Shown in pieces: positions 14,632 through 27,961 of a DNA stretch of 64,000 nt. Both the position numbers and the translations under genes were made by a program. Within the stretch, counting starts at the first letter, position 1; each line of letters starts with the position of its first letter. Source of the DNA: Paraspadella gotoi (taxonomy: Eukaryota > Chaetognatha); contig CM119269.1 in assembly GCA_051294375.1 (NCBI GenBank), positions 3,346,657 to 3,410,656 of the forward strand, read 5' to 3'. The notes beneath the pieces were generated by a model, which worked only from the letters and a program-made list of their open reading frames with translations, made no database searches and was not told the DNA's origin.

Positions 14632-14635
<4 letters not shown>

Positions 14636-14813
14636 ACACACCTCTCTCCCTTCTCTTTATGCAACTCCAAACAATAGAAATTCCCTTTTAAACTCTTCTC
14701 TCTTTGTTTGGTTACAAAATTTGACCTTTGACCTTTTTTGACCACCTGGACACTGGTTGTAGTCGGTGAGATCAAGACTACTCACTAATGACGTACACTC
14801 TCTCTTCTTCTCT

Positions 14814-14892
<79 letters not shown>

Positions 14893-15822
14893 CCAGTGAA
14901 TCACACACACAACTCGTTCTTTAGATCTCGTAATGATTGCGTTGTGATTTATAGAAGCAAACGAACGAACGGCCGAGTCGAGAATCCCTAGCGGACGGAC
15001 GACGACGACGACGATAATGACGACGAGAAAGACGACGACGAGGGCGAAGGCGACGAGTCTCACGATACAACAAAACTTCTCGAAAATGTTTTTTTTTTTC
15101 AAAAAAAGGCGGCAAATTTTGAAATCTCGCGTCGCGCGAAAGACTTTTGGTTTTCCTTTTTCGTTTCCTGCTGGTTTCATTATTTTAAAACTATGAAAAA
15201 GTGAAAAAGAGTCATTTCTATCATATTGTCTTAACTCCACATCGCTAAAATATAAATTCTCTACTGTCNNNNNNNNNNNNNNNNNNNNNNNNNGTCTACT
15301 CTCTTTCTCTCTTCCCTCTCTCTCTCTCCTCTCTTCTCTCATCCTTCCTCTCTCTCCTTCTCTCCTTTCTCTCTCTCTCTCTCTCTTCTCTCTCTTCTCC
15401 CTCTCCTCATTCCTCACATAACGCGCGTATCGATCGACAAAGTAGAGATATTATATTTTAGCGATGTGGAGTTAGACAATATGATAGAAATGACTCTTTT
15501 TCACTTTTTCATAGTTTTTAAAAATAACTGAAACAGCAGGAAAACGAAAAAGGAAACCCAAAAGTCCTTGTCGCGCCGGACGCGAGATTTCAAAATTTGG
15601 CTGCCTTTTTTGAAAAAAAAAAAACATTTTCTGAGAAGTTTGTTGTATCCGTGAGACTCCGTCGCCTTCGCCCTCGTCGTCGTCTTCTCGTCGTCATTAT
15701 CGTCGTCCGTCGTCGTCGTCGCCTAGGGATTCTCGACTCGGCCGTTCGTCGTTTGCTTCTATAAATCACAACGCAATCATTACGAGATCTAAAGAACGAG
15801 TTGTGTGTGTGATTCACTGGAG

Positions 15823-15912
<90 letters not shown>

Positions 15913-16075
15913 TTACGTCATTAGTGAGTAGCTTGATCTCACCGACTACAACAGTTGTCCAGGTGGTCAAAAAGGTCAAAGGTCAAATTTTGTAACCAAA
16001 CAAAGAGAGAAAGAGTTTAAAAGGGAATTTCTATTGTTTGGAGTTTGCATAAAGAGAAGGAGAGAGGTGTGTGAG
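14632..16075. repeat. Large palindrome around an assembly gap (arms about 640 bp)
   Basis: Left arm 14632-15268 and right arm 15437-16075 are reverse complements with few indels: CCACCTGGACA/TGTCCAGGTGG, GCGATGTGGAGTTA and the (GTC)n block all recur inverted. The spacer (15269-15436) is a 25-N gap followed by CT-rich sequence ending ACATAACGCGCGTATCG. No gene is visible. Confidence 0.85.
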
Positions 16076-17685
16076 AGAGAGAGAAGCAAGAGAAGAGAGA
16101 GAGAGGAGAGAGAGAGAGAGAGGAGAGAGAGCCTTTTTTTATTTTTATTTTTGAACGCGAAATGCATTTACTTTTGACTCATTGAACTGATCGTAGTCGT
16201 CGTCATCATCGTTTTCATCGCCATCGTCTTCGTAGTCAGAGTAATCGTCGTCATCGTCGTCGTCATCTTCGTCGTCATCTTCGTCTCTCTCGTCTCGATT
16301 ATATCAGAAAAAATCTTCATCTAAGTTTTTTTTTTTTGCCACAAAAACAAAGGTTGCCCTGTTTTTTGTTTGTTTTTTTTTGTATTATTCTCTCTTATTT
16401 TTTTAAAATTCATAAATGAATATTTTAAAACTGATTAATTTACTCGTTCCTTCTGTTGCAAAAAATATAAATAAAAGATGATTTTCGAGACTAACAGTTT
16501 CGGCGCAACCCTAAAGGACAGTAGAATCCTGCCATCTATTTTTCTCTCTGTCTCTCTCGCTCTATTTCTGTATTCTATCTCGCTCGCACCCCAATCCACA
16601 AGACACACTCTTTGGATCCTGAGACGTTAAAATCAAAGCTTCGATTCTCACAACGCGGTCTCACCATCGCCAAAGTTTTTCGTTGATTCACATCTAAAAA
16701 ATAAAGAAATTAATTTTCTTTTTCAGTTTATACGATTACACTCTTGGATTACTTGATCGATTTTCTCCCAACACGAACGTGATATCAATAAGTAGTAATG
16801 AAATGAAATGAACAGTCTCTCGCGAAAAAAAGACTAGTACTAAATAACAACGAAAATGTCTATTTCAACCGCCTGAGATATAAGCGTTTCCCGCAATACA
16901 TTCGACCTCCACGCTCGGATTATACACGAAATCTCTCGAACAAAATAAAAAAGAAAGGTTTCCCGGGATTTTTTTTCTCTGAGGTGAGTCACTGAGTCAC
17001 TTTGATAACTTATTCGGAAAAATCGGGTCTGCAGGTGAAAAAAGGGAAGATGCGGTTATTACGATTCTTCTGTCTCTTCCTTTTGCTTGTTTTTAAATTC
17101 CTGTTTTTTGTTTTTCTTTGTTCTTTGTTGGAATTGAATAGATTTAAATGCTAATCAGTGGCAAAGCAACATATTTTGAATTGATATTTAAGTTGATAAG
17201 TTTGTTCGTAATATATTAAATAATTAATAAAAAAAAGGGTTGAATTAATAATCTAGACTAAACTAACGGTATCATTGAGTTGTGATAGAAACTGACTTGT
17301 CTCACCAGAATCTTTTGCATTTATCAACTGATACAGTCAGGATAGTTTATCCCAAAAATCGAGCGTTGAAACCTTTTCGTCGTTTCACGATTTGCGTCGA
17401 ATTTTCGCGGGTTCGCGAAAAAAAAAGGAACAAAAATAAACGAATGGGGAAATGAATGTTTACTCACGTATTGGTAGTTATGATGGTATCTTTTGACCGA
17501 CCAAACTAACCGTAATTGTTATCATAAATGTTCACAGGACTTATCACAAAAATCACGATAAGAATACGAATGATATTGTCAAGCGGAAAAGTCAGACTCG
17601 GTTTTAGTTGACGTTTTTTATAAACAAAGATTTTCCGTTAAATGAAAGAGAACGACTCTAACGGCTTTTCTAATGAAACACAATT

Positions 17686-17719
<34 letters not shown>

Positions 17720-19255
17720 TCCCTCTCTCTCTCTTCTCTCTCTCTCTTTCTGCACCCTGTTCTCTGGCACATCTAATTTACTAGATTTGGCCTGGATTTT
17801 TTGTTGTTTTTATCGCGACTTCCTCCGAACCCCGATCGATCTTCGGCTCCACTCGAGGTCTGGTCCCCCCTTCCTTTTTTTTAAAAAAAAGGAAAATGTT
17901 TTGTTTTGGAAAAAAATATTATTTATCGAATCAAAGGTTCTGTTGTTGCGAGAAAGTATTTAGACTTCTCCGGTTTCCTTCGCGATGAAGACTCCAACTT
18001 TATTTTAAGACTCCAACTCTTGAGCTCTGAAATTTCATTCCCGCTCATTCTTAAGGGTCCATTGTATATCCAGCTCTTGTGGTATTTTTTATTTTAAACG
18101 GTAGTAAATTGGGTTTTTTTTCTTAGGGATATAGAAGTTTATAAATAAGTAATCTAATGCGAGATTCAGGTTTTATTATGTGAAATGACTTTCGATGTCC
18201 ATGATTGGGCATTGTCCATTGTCCAATGAGGTCTCGCTTCACCTTGTCCAATGTCCAATGACTGACTGAGCTCTCAATTCGACTCAAATCGATCGGTTTT
18301 AAAAAATTTCCGTTTCCGCTTCGTTTATGAAATAAATTACACATTGTCTCAAACTTCCCGTTCCCTCCATCCATTTAGCTACATAATTAATACCTTTATA
18401 CTTTTAACAATTCTTTCTCTTCGATTAATCAAAAAGATTTTTTTGAGTTGTGACGTGAATCGGCGGCGTCGTCGTTATTTTTCTCTCCTTCGTCCCTCAT
18501 CGCCAACTGGGTGGGTGAAAAAAAAAAGAAGAAAAATTAGCGGGTGGGGAGAAAATTCGATTGAGAAGAAAAAAACGGAAAGAAAAGATAAACAATCCGA
18601 TAGTTGAGTTTTAAAATAAAAAAAAAGAGGAATTGTTAGTTCAAAAGTTCGTTGACGACGACGATGACGACGACGATGATGACGACGACGACAACGACGA
18701 CGACGACGATTTAAAGTCTCCGGGTGGTCATTCGTTTATATAAATTGTTGAAATTAGGTTGGTGTTAAACGGTTTATATATTTTTTTAAATTTTTTTAAT
18801 CTTAACATTGTTGATGATTATAAAATATATATTTTCATGCGTAAAATATCAAAAACGTTCAAATAACACGTATTCGTATTTAAATGATCTGATTGGCTTA
18901 AAATCCGATCCACAATCCTTCAAACTGTGAATCGTGATATCTTCGAAGTCAAAGCTTCCTATTTCACTATTATTTACTACTCCTCTGTTCTTCACGACTG
19001 GTAGCGAGTCTGATTCTCCGTGAAAATCAGTTCGTCTCACACTCGGAAATTCACAAAACCACGAAACAACGAAACAACGAAACCACAAAATCGTCGAATC
19101 CACAAAACTAAAACCGCAAAACCGAATCGAACTTAATTCGCGTCTTAATCTGAGTTGACGTCGCCGGTGACCGAGTCACGAGTCGAGAGTCATTCCTCAC
19201 TCCGATCATCGTCATCATCATGATCATTATCATCATCTTCATCGTCATCGTCATG

Positions 19256-19290
<35 letters not shown>

Positions 19291-19475
19291 TATAATCATT
19301 ATCATCATCATCATCATCTTAATTATCATCATCATCGTCATGATCATCATCTTCAGTATCATCTTCCACTTCTTGCTTGACATCTTGAAAACCTTTTTTT
19401 CATTTAAATCAAACAGAGATAGAGAGAGAGAGACGAGATTGATATAAAACTTAAAAATTAAAGATCTCTTTCATC

Positions 19476-19550
<75 letters not shown>

Positions 19551-19829
19551 CTCTGCTCTGCCGTCCCCGACCCATGGAATCCTATTGCCCGTCCCTCTTT
19601 TCCTCTCGTTCCTCCCATTCATCATCGACGCGAATCTATTTTTGGATTCGTAATTGGAAATTCTCCGACCCTAACGTCCTCTTCCTCTTCCTCATCTTCC
19701 TCCTCCTCTTCTCCTCCTCGTCCCGCATTCTCTGTTGCGCTCATCCCTGCCTCTGTTCTCATTTATTCCCTAGCCCCACGGGGACACGTGACTTTTCCTG
19801 ATTCTCTCCTCTCTCTCTCTTCCTCTCTC

Positions 19830-19886
<57 letters not shown>

Positions 19887-21185
19887 CTCTCCCCCACCTC
19901 CCCACATCCTACTCTACTAATCCGCCTCGAATTTCTTCTCCTCAATGACTACGATGCGTCTCCCCTCCTTGTCGAGAGATCTCCTGCCCCAGATCAGTGC
20001 GACCCCCCCCCTTTCCGTCCTGTTGCAGCTCATATAGCATTCCTAAGATATTCCCTTAATTTTTTGTTATTCTAACAATCCGTATTCTGTGAATCTGAGA
20101 TAACTCGACGTACTGTGAAACTGAGAATACTTTTAAAAAAAATGTTACAATGACGTTATTCAAGCCAATTGAATCATTTTTTTATTCAACATCTTTGTTT
20201 AGATGAATAACTTATCATTTTTACTCACTTCCGTTTATTTTCCTCGGGGTCATCGTCACTTCCTCAGCCTCGTCTTTTGTTTTCACTCAACGTTATCTCT
20301 GAGTCATTTTAAAGATTAAAACTGGATGCTTTCACGGGCCGCACCTTCACGGAAGTCTCACAGGAAAAACCTGGTCACAAAGGATTTCGAAGGAAATCCG
20401 GTGTAAGATTCGATCGAACGAGGGAGGGGAAATTCTCTGTGATAAATTGAGCGAAATTTCGATTGTAGGTTGTAGGACGCCACCTGGGAATCACTGGCGG
20501 GCTCAAATGGCGCAAATTGAGTTCGTAGTTTTACTGGTAAAAGTTTCATTTAACTTCACACAAAGGCACGTAAATCATCGTAAAATCTACCTTAGCCCTT
20601 AGCGAGAGAGAAGGGGGAGGAGAGAGAGAGAGAGAGACAGAGAGCATGAGAGTAGAGAGCAGAGAGAGAGTAGAGAGCAGACGAGTAATTGAGAGAGAGG
20701 AGACTGAGACGATAGAGAGAGAGAGAGAGAGAGAGAGTAGTGAATGACTCCATCACCGTCACTTCTTGTGATTCTTTGAGTCACGGATTTCCTCGTTTCC
20801 TCTCGCCCGTGGGTCGGGAAGCCGCAGGGAGGGAAGGGAGGAAAGAGGAGGAAGAGGAGGAAAGAAAAGACGAGTCGAAGAAGAGGAGTAGGAGGAGTAG
20901 GGGAGGAGAGGAGAAGAGCGGAGGAAAGATAAGAGTTGGGAATGAATCGGGAGGAAGATTAGGAGAGAAAGACGAAAGGACGACGAAACGTGAATTGATG
21001 AAGGAAGAAGGGGAAAAAAAGGAAAGAAATTAAAAAAGGGAGATAAAAAGGAAAGATATAAAAAATGAGGGAGATAAAAAGGAAATAATTAATGTGTAAT
21101 GGTTATGACTCAAGTTAGAATAAAGAACTAAAAATAGAACCAAAGAAATAGAAAGAATAGAAAAAAGAAAGAAAGAAACTGGACG
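16076..21185. other. Giant-intron stretch, no gene seen
   Basis: Contains (GTC/ATC)n at 16195-16285, (CT)n at 17691-17752, GAC repeats at 18655-18710, (ATC)n at 19205-19360, a long perfect (CT)n at 19477-19548, mixed CT at 19805-19890 and GA blocks at 20604-20740. A small group of CCAAT/ATTGG motifs lies at 18204-18259 inside a TGTCCAATG repeat. Confidence 0.5.
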
Positions 21186-21376
21186 AACTGACCCTCACTT
21201 TTTGAACTGATCCTCACTTTTAGAACTGACCCTCGCTTTTAGAACTGAACCTCACTTTTAGAACTGACCCACGCTTTAAGAACTGACCCTCGTTTTTTTA
21301 ACTGACCCTCACTTTTAGAACTGACCCTCGTTTTAGGAATAGACCCTCACTTTTAGAACTGACCCTCGCTTTTAGT
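21186..21376. repeat. Minisatellite, 19-bp unit, about 10 copies
   Basis: Tandem copies of AACTGACCCTCACTTTTAG with substitutions (CTCAC/CTCGC/CTCGT, occasional TGATCC). Period 19 is not a multiple of three and frames are broken, so it is not protein-coding. Confidence 0.9.
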
Positions 21377-21861
21377 CATCATCAGCGATATCGATTTTTT
21401 CGGACGGTTTTTTTTTTGTTCGTTAATTAAGCAAATTGCATTTGTTGTTGTTTTCGACTCGGGAATGATCGTAATCGTATATTTTTTGTTGCAATTATGT
21501 AATAAGAAGATTGGACTGTCGTTGTAACAAATTTGTTTAAAGAGAACTTTGACTTAGTCGGGACTAGGGATTATAACTGTTTTTCGCTGTAGTTTCAGTA
21601 AAGTCAAAAAGTATCCATTTTCTAAAAAAACACGACAAGACAAGAGATAAACATTCAACAAAGCAATACAATTCCTCTTTCTTACAGAAGCCTTTGAGCA
21701 AAAAATTGTTTCAACCTTGCGTCCGAATTTTTGAAAATCAAGTCAAGATTCCCAGCTGCTGTCCTCTCGAGCCCCAAACAAGAAACTATTTCAAGTCAGC
21801 CGCTTGTGTCAAGTTCGGTTTAAGTATCAGGCGAGCGTGACAGCGTCGGGAGCGATAGGGG

Positions 21862-22063
21862 GCGTGGCGAAGAGGGAGCGTGGCGAAGAGGGAGCGTGGC
21901 GAAGAGGGAGCGTGGCGAAGAGGGAGCGTGGCGAAGAGGGAGCGTGGCGAAGAGGGAGCGTGGCGAAGAGGGAGCGTGGCGAAGAGGGAGCGTGGCGAAG
22001 AGGGAGCGTGGCGAAGAGGGAGCGTGGCGAAGAGGGAGCGTGGCGAAGAGGGAGCGTGGCGAA
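21862..22063. repeat. Minisatellite, 16-bp unit, 12 perfect copies
   Basis: Twelve uninterrupted copies of GCGTGGCGAAGAGGGA plus a partial thirteenth. The unit has no stop in any of the three plus frames and is open on the minus strand too, so it generates several false ORFs with 16-residue repeats (plus: AKRERGEEGAWRRGSV). Confidence 0.95.
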
Positions 22064-22666
22064 TCGGAAGCTCCACGTGTGCGTCACTCAACTGGAAAAA
22101 GTAGGTGGCGACCGACTCCGCAAAATGCCACAAGCCTCGACGAACGCGGAGAAGAGGGGCGGAATCAGGGCACTCTCTCTGTCTCCCTCCGTCTATCTCT
22201 CTCCCTCTCTATATCTCTCTCCCTCTCTTCCCACGTAGTGACAGTTTTGGGAGAATTTTGGGTGACATTGCCAGACATTCGCAACAAGAAAGACATAAAA
22301 GCCAAAAAGCCAAGAAAGAAAGATAAAAAGCAACAAAGTTTCAGCTGAAAAATGGAAATACGAAATTCTCTTATTGGTGCAAAACCTCAAATTTTTCGTT
22401 GTCTTTCACATTTTCCTGTTGAATTCAAGTGAAACAAAGAGAGAGAGAGAGAGAGAGAGAGAATGAGACTGATGGCACGCGACTGCGGCTTGGCGCATGG
22501 GGAGAGGGAGAACGAGTCTGCGGTCGTCGTCGTCGTCGTCGTGACTCAAAACTACGATATTCGAGTGAATGTCAATGTTAGTCGCGAGTCAAGGATGCGT
22601 GAAAAACCCGCGGGTGAAGGGGGAGAGGGACAAGATCTCCCCGAGTGACGTCGTAAGGTACTTTGA

Positions 22667-22862
22667 CCAATCGGCGTTAGTTACAGAACGAGGTCCTTCC
22701 AATCAGCGCCCGATACTTTTGCCCGACCGTGAGGGAGATGGTCCTCCAATGAGGAAGATCACAGGAATAACAAGGGTCTAACCAATCCCGTAAAGACTAG
22801 CCATCTCTCCGCCAATCAGAAAGCGATCATTGAGAATCCTCCTCTTTTCCCACTCGACCAAT
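22667..22862 (+). promoter_or_regulatory. Cluster of six CCAAT boxes (NF-Y-like promoter)
   Basis: CCAAT at 22667, 22699, 22746, 22782, 22812 and 22858, all in the same orientation and mostly followed by CR. A CRE-like TGACGTCG lies just upstream (22646). Spacings are 32, 47, 36, 30 and 46 bp. No matching coding exon was found; the short frame beginning MDDDDDDDDGGV at about 22993 comes from a GAC repeat. Confidence 0.5.
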
Positions 22863-23327
22863 CGCGACGTCGAGCCGTCGGATTTGATGGACGTTTTCGA
22901 TCGTCATTACCTCTTGCTCTTTTCACGACGTTGCGAGAATCAGCGTTGGTGACTCGGAATCACGATGACTCACGGTGGAGTGAGATTCCGATGGACGACG
23001 ACGACGACGACGACGACGGCGGCGTGATGGAAATTGATGGCAGGAAATAAACGCGTTTGAGCGAAAGGAAAACCTCTTCTTGGTTCGAGCTCGAGATGTT
23101 GAGAAAAAAGGACAATTCCGTTTAGATCAGGAAAATTAAATTAAAAGAAAAGCAGAAGATCGAAAGGTTGGATCTGACTTTTTTTTATTTCTCTCTCATT
23201 GCTTTTGTTTTTCTTTCTGTTTTGCTTTCTTTGTTTTCGTTTCGTTTCGTTGATATCGTAAATACGATATATGTGAGAGAGTCTTGATGAAAAGCTTACA
23301 GGGACCTGCTATGTCATTATCTTGTAC

Positions 23328-23429
23328 GAGTGATGGAGGCCTTAAACCACCAAAGCCTGTCCAAAGTCAGGGGCAAGATAGCTTATTTATTAACTGAATG
23401 AATAATTTTTATATTGGTTGTACAAATTT
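23328..23429 (+). repeat. Dispersed ~100-bp repeat, copy 1
   Basis: From GAGTGATGGAGGCCTTAAAC to GGTTGTACAAATT this block is nearly identical, in reverse complement, to 59029-59130. It contains CCAAAGCCTGTCCAAAGTC and CAAGATAGC. Sharp edges and location 35 kb from its partner point to a short interspersed or MITE-like element; I see no A-tail, tRNA box or target duplication that would class it. Confidence 0.7.
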
Positions 23430-25228
23430 CATGCAAATATTTTTAATAATGTTTTCTTGCTTCCCTTTACCGCCTTTTAAAGGCTCTTTTCAAATTTTTA
23501 AAACGTTAACTTCTTTACAAACTTATTTGTTCTAGATTAAAAAAAAAAATTTGCATTTTTTATTTTGTTACCATTTTGTCTCGAGATTTTCCGATTGCTT
23601 GACATTTCCTTGCAACTTCTCGAAACGGAGAAGAAAATAGCAGAAGCAGTCCAATTTTTTTTCTTTAAAAAAGCAAATTTTTTTTTCCACTCACCAACTT
23701 CTTTTCAAACTGCAACAATTTATTCTTTATTTAAAGACGTTTTTATTCACGCTGTCGTCACTCACAACATTTCAAATCCTGCTTTGATGTTTTCACTGGA
23801 GCGCTGATTTATTTCGACGAGTCCGAGTGTTAATCCTCGTTTGGAAAAAACAAACGGTAACTCGATTACAAGACTAATTGACGTTTCTTTCGCTTTTTCT
23901 CACTTCCCGTTTTTTCTTTTATTCGTAGGAGAACTTATCTTTCATTATTTGTTTAAGGGGACNNNNNNNNNNGGGTCCCCTTAAGTAACTAAAAGAATTC
24001 AAATTTGTATAGTTTTTTTTTGTTTTGTTTCAACATTAAATTTATTATTTTTCAATTTAAAATAAGGTACGACGCATTCTTCGGAATCATTTATTTTTCC
24101 ATTAAAACAAGCTTCTAATCATCAGTTTAAAAACAAACAATTCGATTAGAAAAAAAAATGCTATTAAACTTTAAAGCCGGGTTTCTACGCGTTCGTATCT
24201 TTCTGTTTACAATTTTTCATTGTTCTTTACAATTTCCCATTATTTCCCTTCCCTTTGTTTCTCTCGTCTTCTTCCCGACTTTTCCCTCTTACAACTCATT
24301 AATATTGAATCAAGAATAATGGGCTTTGGTTCCTCCGCTTTAACGATTTTTCCTTTTTTCCTCCTTCGAAGTTTTGTTGTTTTTTGTTTGCTCTTTTGTT
24401 TTTATTACACAAAACGTTTTGCCAATAGAGAGCGCTGAACTGAGCGCTGAGCACTCAAATTAACGTTAAGATGACAAGTAACACCCGGCTTCGATCCCCG
24501 GCCAGGAGAGAGATATTGAGAGAGACTGAAGAAAGAAAGAAAGAAAATAAAAAGAGAGAGAGAGACTGAGAGAGAGAGAGACTGACGTGGACGTTTGGTG
24601 TGGAATGGTAAGTATGTAAATGGGAGGAGAAAGCTGATGGTTATGTTCAGTCGAGGGTAAGAATAGAAAACAATAAACAAAACAAAAACAAAAGACGTCG
24701 TTGAAAAGAGAAAACCGAAAATAAAGTTGAGCGAGCGACAAAAGGAGAAGGCGTTGAAAAAAAAAAATCTGAGTCGATGAAATCAGATTAAATTCGTTTC
24801 CGCTTCGATTAAATTTTATCTTTTATGGACAACGACGTTTTACGACTCGTGTTGCTCTTTTTGTTTTTATTTTTTATTATATTTTGTTTTTGTCTTTCAG
24901 TTTATGAATTTATTGTATGTTTTTAACCGAAACGATCCACTTTATCTTAACTTACATCTTTAATGCCGCAGACGTTCTCTAACATCCCGTCGTCGCCGAT
25001 CGCGGATAAAAAGATAACAAATAAAAAAACATTACGTCAAAAGCGCTTCTGTCGAGAACCCATTTTTTTAAACTTTCTTTTTTTATTTTTCTTTGTCTTC
25101 CTCTATCTTGAAATTGAAGATATGACAAAATAAAGGAAAGATAAAATTTTTTTCCCTTTTTTTTATGCTTTTGGATTCGACGCGAGGAAACTGAAGAGAC
25201 AAAGATACTCTGTCTCTCTATCTCTTTT

Positions 25229-25296
<68 letters not shown>

Positions 25297-27925
25297 ACTA
25301 AAAAACTCAAACGGAAGAGAAAACCGCGAACGTCCGACCTTGATCCACAACAATCATTGGTTCTGCGGCATCGGCCGAATGGAACCGGGAACTATTGTAT
25401 GTGGGGCATCGAACGAAGGTGATCCGGTATCCGATACGCAAACAAACTCCCGCATTTGAAAAGGCAGCGACACGCCTCTCTCTCTTTCTCTTTCTCTCTG
25501 TCTCTCTCTATTCGGATTTTAAACGAGAGTTCTAAAGCATGGTTTGAGAACATAGAGCGGAGAAAGAACCTCCAGGGAGCAAAGACCCCGTGACGATGGA
25601 TCAACTAGGAGGCCTCGAACCAAGCTTCGATGTTGCTTGCTTCGATGATTTTATTTTTTAATTTAGTTTTTTCTTACAAACTTGTTATCTTTCTATTAAA
25701 TTGAAAAAAAAAAAAAACTTTTGCTAATTAGATGTAATTATTAGGCTAATATTGGCGTCATGAGGGTTTCGTTTTCTTTTTGTCCTTTTGTTTTCATTTT
25801 TCCGTTAAACTCTGTTCTGTCGTCTAAGGCTTCCTCTTATTTCTCGATCCCAAGACAATTCTGCCGTCGCTGGATCGAGAAAGATCAGCATTAAAATTCA
25901 TACAGAAAAAAAAGAGAGATCTTGATCAAATACAGACAAACGAATAAATCCTTTTTTTTCTCCAGTGGCCCCGATGCGTCATGAAATTTTGTTTAAAAAC
26001 AAAAATTGAGTATTCTATTTCAATTTTAATCAGTTTTCACGCCAGTTTCTGCGATAAAATAGTCCTGAAAGTGTAAATTATTTTTAAAACATATCACAGG
26101 CTAACGATACTGGTGAACAATGATTCAGATCGGTCGCTATTTCCCCTTTTTTTCTTCAGGGGTGGTTCGTTTTGATGTTCGCCCGTCGTCACCTTTAATG
26201 TTTTTTGGCCATTTTGTAATTTTTTCACTGTCGCTTGTTTTTTTGTTTTTTTTTGGTTGTTTTTTTTTATTAAATTAAATTTCGTTCGTCGACCGTCATA
26301 TTTTTTCAATCCATCGCCTCGTTATATCGATAAAATTATCTACGTTCGATTATTATTTAATCTAATTTGGCGACTGGAGTTTGATTAAAAATACTATCAG
26401 GTTCCTTATTTTTTTCTTTTTCGCTCTCAGTCTGGATGAATATTATCTGTTTTATTTTCTCATTTTTTTTTTTAGATTAAAAAAATTCATGAAAACAATT
26501 TGATCCCCAAACCTTCTGGTTTTCTTCCTCCCTTTATCTCTTGTCCTGTGAGCCTTTCTTTAAGGTTTGATATTTAATTTCTCTCTCTCTCTCTCTCTCT
26601 CTCGGTCTAAAAAAGTGTTTACATATCGTCTTTCGTTTCATTAAAGTAGAGGGCCTCTCCTCCTTTTTGCCCTCGAGGATATTAAAGGGGTAAGAGATGT
26701 TTTTTCTTCTTTTTTTTTATTGTCTTTCTGTTTTTATAAAACAAAGGAGCAAATTGTAATTCTTCCCTACATTTATGCGATCCTAAAGAGAGCGATGCCC
26801 GAAAGTTTTCATCGATTTTTCAAATTTTTTAAGATCTTTTTTTTTTCGTTTCGCTGAAGCGAGAAAATCGTTGGAGATATCGAATTTTGGAAATGGACTT
26901 TACCGCTGACATTGATCTGACAAATGGCAGCAATCAACTAGTAGCAAAAACCTAAAACAAAAGGTTGTCATAACCTGGTCGTCACAAACGACCGACCACC
27001 TGGGGTGATAAAACCATTTGTTGAACGTGACGAAAAAAAAGTTTCAATTTTCACCCAAGTCTTTCGGGAGANNNNNNNNNNNNNNNNNNNNNNNNNNNNN
27101 NNNNNNNNNNNNNNNNNNNNNNNNNNNNNNNNNNNNNNNNNNNNNNNNNNNNNNNNNNNNNNNNNNNNNNNNNNNNNNNNNNNNNNNNNNNNNNNNNNNN
27201 NNNNNNNNNNNNNNNNNNNNNNNNNNNNNNNNNNNNNNNNNNNNNNNNNNNNNNNNNNNNNNNNNAAAAAAAATGTTTCGAATTCGTAAGAAAAACAAAA
27301 TACTTGGCAATGTCGCAATAAAGAATAAAAAATTGGATGGAATCACTTTGGGCGTGGCTTTCATTCTTTGTTTAACATGATAGCATCTTGTTAACACAAT
27401 TAACAAAATTTGTCGTAAAATTAGATAACAAAAGCTCTCATATATATTTCTTTCTTAATTTCTCTCTCTCTCTCTCCTCCTCCTCTCTCTCTTCTCTTCT
27501 CTCTCTCTCTCTCTCTCTCTCTCCTCTCCTTCCTCTCTCTTTTTTCTTGACCTTTTTCCTCATTCCCGGGTCAAGGCTCCAAACGCCGATTCCTTTCACG
27601 TGACCCTGTGCCATTGAAAGAAACTCTGCCATCTCTAGGAACTCATAAATTATCCAGTTTGCGTTGCAAAAAATTGTTTTCACTGAAAAAAAAACAAACC
27701 AAAAAACAAAAAAGTAAAAAAAAAATTAAAAAAAAAAAGAGCAAAAAACAACACCCAAAGCTTTTTTTCTACGTTTCCCAACGGAACAACAAAAAACAAA
27801 ACAAAAACAGAATACAACATCGTTCTAAACGAAAAACAATAAAACGTTACTACAATCCAATTTCGTTTTAGAGGTTTTCGTTTTTTTCTTTTTTTTTCTT
27901 ACAATTTTTATCTTTCTTTCATTCT

Positions 27926-27961
<36 letters not shown>

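Noticed and set aside
21186-22063. CRISPR array
   Set aside because: Tandem units have no unique spacers, and the DNA is eukaryotic.
21804-22348. ORFs of 70-150 codons across the 16-bp array
   Set aside because: All frames on both strands are open because the unit lacks stops; this is a minisatellite, not a repeat protein.
23952-23985. Short inverted repeat (AAGGGGAC / GTCCCCTT) across a 10-N gap
   Set aside because: Only about a dozen bases pair and the flanks do not; too short to interpret beyond a gap artefact.
24470-24512. tRNA or tRNA-derived SINE (GCTTCGATCCCCGG resembles a B box)
   Set aside because: No A box or foldable cloverleaf at the right distance. Similar GTTCGATTC strings at 10122 and 50246 also lack context.
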